A stretch of DNA of 50,268 bases from Zychaea mexicana (lineage: Eukaryota > Mucoromycota > Mucoromycetes > Mucorales > Lichtheimiaceae). Position numbers and translations under genes: made by a program. Shown in pieces: positions 43,401 to 50,268 of this stretch (positions are counted from its first letter, which is position 1; the number at the start of each line of letters is the position of its first letter). Location of the stretch: positions 1 to 50,268 of the forward strand of contig NW_026516869.1 of assembly GCF_025766255.1 (NCBI RefSeq). The letters run 5' to 3'. Under the pieces are notes generated by a model. That model worked only from the letters and a program-made list of their open reading frames with translations, was not told the origin of the DNA and searched no databases.

Positions 43401-44290
43401 AGCATCGGGGATGGTCATTTTTCTTGGCCCGAACTGTTCTCCGTGAGATGTATATAAAGCACATACTGTAGATAGTGCCACATAATAGACATAATACATA
43501 GTCGCAATAGTATAAACAACCTTCAACCGGACAAAAGACAAACAGACGTGAGAAGCATTTGGGTTTCTTACTTTCCTTGATATATTAAGTGCATACATAC
43601 TGTATCCGTCACACAAATAAGTATTAGGATCAACATCAACAAAAAGCTTGACTTATAAACAAACTACTACTGTCATGAATCCCAGAGGCCTTTGATCGAC
43701 GGAAGAAGAGGAGACGAGCAAACAGGCAAGGCCAGCTTTTCATTAATCATAGTTCGATGTGCTCGCACACATACAAGAAAAAGCGAGTTCTTCTTCTACA
43801 TGCTAGCATCTAGCATGACATGCACTGATAGCGAATCGCTCCTCGTGAAATCAGAAGCCATTGTTTACATGTCAACAAACCATTTGCCTTCCCACCAAGT
43901 AGCCATAGTGACTGAACCTTTGAACGAAGACAATTGCAAGAGAGGCGTATATTCATTATGTTGCTCAAATGGAAGGAGAGGGTTACGCAAAACACGGGCT
44001 ATGGGAAACAAGAAAGTTTTATGAAAATAACATGCTGCCATATCGGCTCGGCCTTCCTCTTTCTCTCTCGCATGCAACACAAGAAGTCGTAAGGAGCAGT
44101 TACAGACTTGTATTTTTTTGGGGGAGTAATGTTGGATATAACAATTCTTTTTCACGTGCTAAACTTTTTTGCTTCCTTTAAACCAAAAAGGAAAAAACGA
44201 AAAGAACGCTCTTTCGACTTTTTTGTAAAGTTTACATTTCCTCTTTGTTTTCTCATTCTTTCGAATGCAACCACCATTCAAGTACCGTGA
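40500..44290. other. Long region without recognised genes
   Basis: Composition is like the rest of the host part. Scattered short open frames show no motif, no relative elsewhere in the window and no credible exon chain. The part just before 44291 (CT-rich runs, about 44041-44260) fits a promoter region for the following gene. Confidence 0.4.
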
Positions 44291-45392
44291 ATGAGAGAAG
44301 ATTCTGAACGGCCACCGTCCTTTTGCTACTCGATCCGTTCGTCCATTTCAACGTCGGCGCTGTCCACGTTTTCCGACGAAGGCTACCACTCCGATCAGAA
44401 GCCGTCATTTTCGTCAACGTCGTCCTTGCTTGGCGATTTATATCAACAGCAATACCAACAACACCAACAGCATGAGCATTACCCCGAGCAACAACAAAAA
44501 CCGCTGCCGCCGCTTCCAAATGACGAGGAGGAGGAAGAAGAAGAACAACTAAAAGACGACGGCGATAACCACGACGCTAGTACTGAACATGACGATCTAC
44601 CCACCTTGTTACAAAGCACACGTATCATGTAAGTTACATAAAATAAATAAGGATAGGCAAGGAAGCATGAGAGATAAAGAAACTAAAATCTCGATACGGC
44701 GTATTTGTAGTCGCATCTCATATAGCCCCGCCACATACGCATTGATTTCTTGCATCATCCTCTTATCTCTGTATACCCTGACGACGATCACCAACAAAGA
44801 ACATACCTTCCCGCCGTTTTTCATTGCCTCCAACCTCGTATTTCACATGACGCACCTGATAGCACATTGGCGCCAATGGCTTCTCATCGAACGCTACTGC
44901 ATCGTCTATGGCACCACGCTGTACTGGACCGGCTGGCTACTGGGCGTCTTTGTATTCAGCGAACGACTCAACTACGTTGATCCAACAACACCCTTCTTTT
45001 GGGCCCTGTTACTTGAGCGACGTCATGCATGGGGCCTGCTACAGTGGGAATTTACAAGCCAACTCGAATCGTACAAGACCGAAATCATCGTGTATCGGAT
45101 ATGGACGTTGCTGGGTGCCGGTAGCGCTTGGGGACTGGTCTATATTGCCATGGCCAATATGGATGGTTACCCATTGCATTATCTGCTGCGTCCTTACAGT
45201 GTTGCCAAGTTGCTGCTGGTCAGCTCCGTGGCCGGCCTCGTCATGATTTGTCATTGGAGCTTTTGGACATTTCAGTATCGCGGTGTGCTCTGGAAGCGCG
45301 AGGTTAGAGTACATTTCACAAAAAGAGCGCCTGGATGGATGGTTGAGACAGAAGAGAATGCTGACATTTTATCAAATAAACTAGTTGCGTGA
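44291..45392 (+). CDS. Predicted multi-pass membrane protein, two exons
   Basis: Exon 1 (44291-44628) encodes a Ser-rich start (REDSERPPSFCYSIR), a Gln-rich stretch (LYQQQYQQHQQHEHYPEQQQ) and an acidic stretch (DEEEEEEEQLKDDGD). A GTAAGT donor at 44629 and a TAG acceptor at 44708-44710 give an 82-bp intron that keeps the frame. Exon 2 (44711-45392) encodes about five hydrophobic segments, for example ATYALISCIILLSLYTL, FIASNLVFHMTHLIA, GTTLYWTGWLLGVFVF, LLGAGSAWGLVYIAM and LLLVSSVAGLVMICHWSFW. It ends with TGA at 45390. The total is about 340 residues. The cytosolic low-complexity N-terminus plus membrane domain suggests an endomembrane protein. I do not recognise the family. This is the most credible host gene in the window. 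Confidence 0.7.
44629..44710 (+). other. Intron of the membrane protein gene
   Basis: GTAAGTTACA donor and TATTTGTAG acceptor, 82 bp. Two nearer AG acceptors either break the frame or give an intron below 40 bp; this one keeps the frame and has a usual fungal length. Confidence 0.6.
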
Positions 45393-46655
45393 AGGCATCG
45401 CGGTCTGGTGTAGTGAAGGCGTCACTCGTGCTGGTCATGTTGAATGAAAAAGTTAAAAGTCCTGAGCGACCCGTGTATCCATCGACATAGCGAACGGAAT
45501 TTAGCAAGAGAAGAACCGCCATCCATCCATCCATAAACTCATCCCATTTATCCGACCTACCCATCAAACCCCATCCGCTAGACATTTAATCCTTGACCCA
45601 CTACCCCACCCACACTCACACATATCTTCTGCTCCATTCTCCTTCTATTCCTTGTTCTTCTAAAACTAACTCATTATTCTGTATATTCCATCTATATCCG
45701 CACCATTTTTTGATCCAAAAGAAACTATTACTCTTATCATCATTATATTCCCAACTACTAAATCATACGGATACCATTGTTCCTGTAAAGTAATTCAAGT
45801 TGTTGATAAATCCGGAAGCTCAGACTATTCAATTTTACTGTGCATTTTCCTTTCCTCGGTAAAAAGTTAATCGTCATAAAGCTTACCAGATACTAGCTTC
45901 ATCTGACAGCTAGGTATAATAAGTATGCTCTGGATTATAAGCGATGCCATACATGTATGGTTGCTTTGCTCTCTATATATTACACGTGGTCATAAGAACG
46001 ATGAACAGCAGACATCATCCTTAGTGGGCAGCTATACTTATTGCGCCAGCAGCATGACACCGCTGCCTGCCTGGCGAAGCGTTCGCAGTTGTGACAGCCG
46101 TTTTATCTGTTGTCAACATTCATGCGTAATGCGCAGTACATACATCAGTGAGTGAAAAGCCAGTAGCCATAGCCACCTTTTCCACCGTTCTTCATGTCCG
46201 TCATCCTTGACCAACACTGTTGGCATTTTTAATTTGTTTGCTATAATATGGCACTCTCAAAATATTACTACTCAATTCAGCACAAACTCACGCCGCACTC
46301 AGCGATCTCCTTTATAATTAAAACAAACTGCTTGAAATAAACCAAGCTCACAGTGGCCTTAGAGGTAGAATTATTGCTGTTGACAAACTGCTTATTATTG
46401 CTTGTGGCGAACTCACTAGCATTTCGTAAGCGCGAGTATTGGACGGCTTCATATTAAAATGATGTGCCATCATTCAGCGAAGCGACCTTTGGGAATGACA
46501 AACACCGCTTTATGGTCCTTTTAGGAAGGGAGGTCTGACGTGGATTTGTATAGTTGTTGGAGACGATATTTTGCATTCTCACTTAAAAATTTAACGAAAA
46601 ATGGAACGATCCGGTAGTGGGTACGAAAGAAAGCACAGACCAATTTGACAAGAGA
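45393..46655. other. Intergenic region, no gene recognised
   Basis: A C/T-rich run (45596-45780) follows the membrane protein gene. Nothing with protein motifs or clear splice structure was seen. Confidence 0.4.
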
Positions 46656-47499
46656 GATGCATATCACCTTAAACCGACTTTTGTTGCAATTTCATACTTC
46701 ACGTCCCGATTCCACAAATGGCTTAAACCTGGTACCGTACATGGCACTGACGCATTGTAGACTTAGATAATGATTTCTTAAACTCATACAAAAAAAAATG
46801 ATTTCTTAAACAAACAGGCCCACCTCTCATCATTTTTCTTGACTATATAGTCTCGCGTTCGTCTTGAGAATACACATATAACAAGCTTATGATATGAGCT
46901 GCACGGACTTCTAGTCCCTAGTAACCCTACTTAATCTGATTCATTTTAGAGTTGCTTTATCACACATGGGGTCGTTGGCTCGCTGCTGTCACCGTGGCCT
47001 TTGTGGGAAAATTATCCGCAATGTAAGTTACAAACAAACAAGACAGCAGATGCTCCAACCTTTAGAACTTACTGCTCTTGAAAGGGCTTGAAATGACTTT
47101 ACTCTAAACTTGACTATCCTTTTAGTATCTCTGATAGTATACCGATAGAGCAACGGGTGAGCGAACTTCAACACAATAAGCTATAAGAGATAGCGAGATA
47201 GTAACAAAATTTATATGATTGTTGTTGGTTATTCCCATTAAAGGGAAAAGGCTAACTGTATATGGTAACATAGACAGACAAGTGTTGCAATTTGGGGCTG
47301 ACTTCGCTTACCATCCTCTTCTTTGGAACTCTTATGCGTGTTCATAAGAACGATTTACGTGAATCTCTTCTACGAATTATATTCTAAAGATGCTACTTCA
47401 TATGGTTCGTGAAGTTAAAAGTAGGAAGACTTTGTGTCCAAGTAAGTAGTAAGATTTCAAAAAAACATAAAAATTTTGTCGGTTTAAGGTGATATGCAT
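46656..47499. repeat. MITE-like segment with 23-bp perfect inverted repeats
   Basis: Positions 46656-46678 (GATGCATATCACC then TTAAACCGAC) return in inverted orientation at 47477-47499 without mismatch. The repeat shares TGCATA and CTTAAACCG, at the same spacing, with the ends of the Tc1/mariner element at 26427. That suggests a non-autonomous relative of 844 bp, although a flanking TA duplication is not visible. A short exon-like stretch lies inside (acceptor TTTTAG near 46950, donor GTAAGT near 47027; residues HTWGRWLAAVTVAFVGKL). Confidence 0.55.
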
Positions 47500-47573
47500 C
47501 ATTGCGGTCCCCCCCTTAAGATTAACCTCAAAGGGGGTTTTAGCAGGTTAAAGCTAATGGCCATTAGGAAAAG

Positions 47574-48120
47574 TTGAGGGTGGATTCCGTACAGAAACTA
47601 TATGCAGCCTTAGTAAGTCCCATCAAAAGGGTTGATGCAACTGATGCTTGTATTGATCTGAGGGTGATCTTCATCACGGAGCGAACACGTACTTCCGACT
47701 TTATTAAATACATACTTGAAGCGAAATGGAAATACATGAGCAAACCGCCCGAAATCAACGTCGTGGAATCCTCATTAAACATCAGTACTGTAGCAGCGGC
47801 AGCTAAACGGTGTATGATATCTTTTGTAACTTGATTATATAGCAACAACGGTCGAAGTTCAGTGTGCAAATCAATGCTCAAACTAGTAACAAACTGGCAT
47901 CATCGTAGGCGACAAGTTTGATGCATGAGCTGCTCGAAAAAGAGGCCACTACCGCAGCATCCGAACAACCACATCGACAAAGCAATGACAATTGGTTACC
48001 GGGGTCGGATCCACTTATCAAGCGCAAAGCACAAGCACAAGCACAACAGCTGTAGGATCTACGGCTGTACCAAGACCTTGGCGAATAGATCCAGGTTCAT
48101 CCGTTTGCTTATCACTAAGT
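47574..48120 (+). pseudogene. Possible degenerate coding region
   Basis: A plus-strand frame (47574-47834) reads through FITERTRTSDFIKYILEAKW, then stops. Another frame near 47930-48055 has EKEATTAASEQPH and PLIKRKAQAQAQQL, interrupted by TAG. The minus strand is also open for 105 codons over 47564-47881, so even the strand is uncertain. No known domain was seen. Confidence 0.2.
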
Positions 48121-48229
48121 ATCTTTTAACATAGAAAGTAAATGAGAGAAAGTTGTAGTATCATCTAAGCTAAGTAGGGGAAGCAAGCTAGCGGTGAGAG
48201 GAAGAAAACAAAAATATATAACAAGGAGG

Positions 48230-48644
48230 GGGAATATAGTTAGTACACTTACTCTGCTTCAGAAGCAGAAGGAGGAGGAGGATTGATCCATTTAATAAAA
48301 GCCAGACAACCTCCCCCCCACTGGAGAAACGTCATGATATTGTTGGGTGTTGCTACCAGAATGATGGTATTCATCAAGTTCTGCAAGTATCCTCGTACAC
48401 ACCATTGGCCATAGATTGCTTAAAAATTGTATTCATAAGGTGAATTTGGTTTCGATTTGGGTAGCTTATTGATGATGTGAGAAAGAGGGCCGTCATGTTG
48501 AGGTGATACTTGTAATCGATGGTGCACGCGGTGGCAAAAGACAGCATGTTTCTTCGTGAAGGATCGGAAAGAGCATTTTGGGCACCCACCTAACAGCCAG
48601 CCGAGTCGCCCTCTAATGCAGCGGCTTTGTTCTTTATTTGACAT
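48230..48644 (-). pseudogene. Cys/His-containing coding fragment, one in-frame stop
   Basis: On the minus strand the frame starts near 48644 (MSNKEQSRCIRGRLG). It has GCPKCSFRSFTKKHAVFCHR, whose C-x2-C and later His pairs could bind zinc, then LSHIINKLPKSKPNSPYEYN. It then meets one TAA (48419-48421), continues with AIYGQWCVRGYLQNLMNTII and PPPPSASEAE, and reaches a GTAAGTG donor near 48249. The region on both sides of the TAA has good coding character in the same frame, and a CAA would keep it open. I do not recognise the family. Confidence 0.35.
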
Positions 48645-48659
48645 GGGAATCTACATGAT

Positions 48660-49645
48660 TTGATCAACCTTGAGTGGTTACGTTGTGATGGTTTCGCAAT
48701 AGTGCTGACCAAGATACGCTTTTACAACGTTGTTCCTTTTATATCGTCCGATGTTTTTCAAATAGGAAAAAGGGAAAAGGGAAGTCAAGGTATTACAATT
48801 AAGAAAAGGAATGGTTAAAAAGAAATAAAAGAATTATTGAGGAAAAAGACAAAGATAGGCATCAAATGCAAATTATTTGAACTTAGTATAGTGGGTTTGT
48901 TATGTGCGGAACGACACACTTCGAGTCAAGTGGAGGACAATGAGAGCCATAAGTAATGAAGTAATAGAAAAGTGTATGATTTGAGGGCATGACAGTACAA
49001 CCAAATGTGCCACAGGACGCTTTCATATTTCAATTGATAGCTAACTTACAAATAAAAGTTGAGTCAACAAGCAATGTTCAGTTTTATCCATCTCTGATAT
49101 CTTATCTACAAGCCGTCTTAATTTACCAATCCGCCTTTTCTTTTGCCCCAACAGTTCTTACTCACATGGTTTCGTACATAGATTCCAGATTTTAAGCTTA
49201 TACCCAGTGTACTAACCAAGTAGATCATCAACTATTCGCTGCACTGACACAGTCCCAAAAGCGTTGCTGTTGCACTTAACACCGTCATTCTTCTTGTGGC
49301 TAATACTACCGACAGATACGACAGTGCCATTCTGTAGCATAGCTTCATCATTTAAATTTAAAAATTGATAGCCATTTTTCACACAACTACATTACCTCTC
49401 CCGTATTTCATCATTCTTGTATCCAGGATCTACTAGTGCAAATAGTAAAACAAGACTTTCATATTTAACCAACCGTTGTCAACATCATCAGTCAGTGCAA
49501 TGCTTCTACGTATCAAAGCAACAAAAAAACATACTTGGTAGGCTTGGAAGCTGTTTAAATTCGTGATAGCAACTTCGTCTTACTTATATACTTTACGAAA
49601 TACCCGTATTCATGGCAATACTCAATATGTGAGAAAAAAAAGATC
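48660..49645. other. Intergenic region, no gene recognised
   Basis: A-rich stretch at 48760-48860, then mixed sequence. No ORF with recognisable content. Confidence 0.35.
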
Positions 49646-49800
49646 GCAATACATGCTGAGGAACTAAGCATGGCGTCACATACATAGTTATTCCACATGC
49701 ATCACTTGGAACAGCAATTAAAAGCAATACATGCTAAGGGACTAACCATGGCGTACATAGTTAGCTATCCCACATGCATTACTTGAAACCGCAGCTCCTC
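49646..49800 (+). repeat. Imperfect tandem duplication, two units of about 75 bp
   Basis: Unit 1 begins GCAATACATGCTGAGGAACT at about 49647 and unit 2 begins GCAATACATGCTAAGGGACT at about 49726. Both continue through CATGGCGT, ACATAGTTA, CCACATGCAT and ACTTG(G/A)AAC. Differences are scattered substitutions and small indels, so the duplication is old. Confidence 0.7.
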
Positions 49801-50268
49801 AAAACAAAATGTTGGGAAGAGTTTCAGTGAAAGTCTGTACGGCGTTCTATCCCTAGATACTCGTTTTGTGTGACCGGTCATAATCAACCCTGCCTCATCC
49901 GCTATTCCCGTGTGCTGTTCCTTACGCAACCTCGTCACTCACCAGAACTTGAACCAAAAGCATGATAAAATTCGCAAGTTTTCTGCATCAGATGGACGTG
50001 GAAAGAATTCTTGGTGGCTTGCTGACATGGTGATGACCGTTTTGCGATAGAGAGAGAAAAAGTTTTGTGTAGCATTTAATATTTACACACTCTGTTGTGC
50101 TTACAGCTCTATTCTACGTCGGACGGTAAGCAGTGAAGCCACATTTGATCGTTTGATAGTTGGAAGACAATGCTGTGATGGTTACACGGTTGCCATGGCA
50201 ACGAAAAGCGTTACGGACGCACGTATTTTTCTTTCCCGGTGAGGGATGATCATCCGAGACGTGAGAAA
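49801..50268. other. Window end, no gene recognised
   Basis: Mixed sequence with no ORF or repeat that I can support. Confidence 0.3.

Noticed and set aside
47505..47545. CCCCCCTTAAG...AAAGGGGG as a terminator-like hairpin
   Set aside because: No gene ends here and intrinsic terminators are not expected in a fungal nuclear genome; it is a local inverted repeat of unknown meaning.

Overview
The window looks like nuclear DNA of an early-diverging fungus, most likely Mucoromycota. I infer this from short GT-AG introns, fragments that resemble an expanded uncharacterised gene family I associate with Mucorales, and a Tc1/mariner-type transposon of a kind common there. This assignment rests on pattern recognition; no search was run.

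Positions 1-39,460 are a nest of mobile elements. Very AT-rich blocks carry three related two-gene elements: A (about 900-3330), B (about 4390-6600) and C (17242-19752). In each, a PIF/Harbinger-like DDE transposase with a C-terminal chromodomain converges on a small Cys/His (zinc-binding-like) protein gene. A fourth relative, D, is about 4.05 kb and occurs twice (14938-21498 and 24329-31766). It pairs the same kind of DDE-chromodomain gene with a CRESS-type HUH/SF3 Rep gene, a small membrane-protein ORF just upstream of and in frame with Rep, and a basic low-complexity ORF. Almost every gene set in these elements begins with a box AAAAATTGAATTTTT followed by a TATAAAAA-like stretch. That box contains AAAATTGA, the early promoter word known from mimivirus-group giant viruses.

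D sits in a repeat unit present three times (starting at 11576, about 21770 and 34309), bounded by inverted arms of about 270 bp studded with GGCACGAC motifs and containing a decayed multi-intron host-type gene (here 'H'). Unit 3 has the uninterrupted H gene 3' end (to 39457), units 1 and 2 have D joined at the same point of H. The copies act as each other's empty sites. They show a Tc1/mariner element with an intact 710-aa transposase (26427-29818, TA duplication), element C in D copy 1 (TCTAC duplication), a CACTA-like non-autonomous element P (32021-34308, AGG duplication; other copies 9309-11575 and 1-373), and a pair of giant fold-back palindromes (36605-38290, ATA duplication).

Most element genes are broken, and most substitution-type stops are Gln codons turned to TAA/TAG (C to T at CpA), different ones in each copy. 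This resembles repeat-directed C-to-T mutation.

From about 39,500 onward the sequence is ordinary, less AT-rich host-like DNA. The best gene is a two-exon multi-pass membrane protein (44291-45392). There are also weak exon-like stretches, a MITE-like inverted-repeat pair (46656-47499) and an imperfect tandem duplication (49646-49800). I saw no tRNA, rRNA or CRISPR array.
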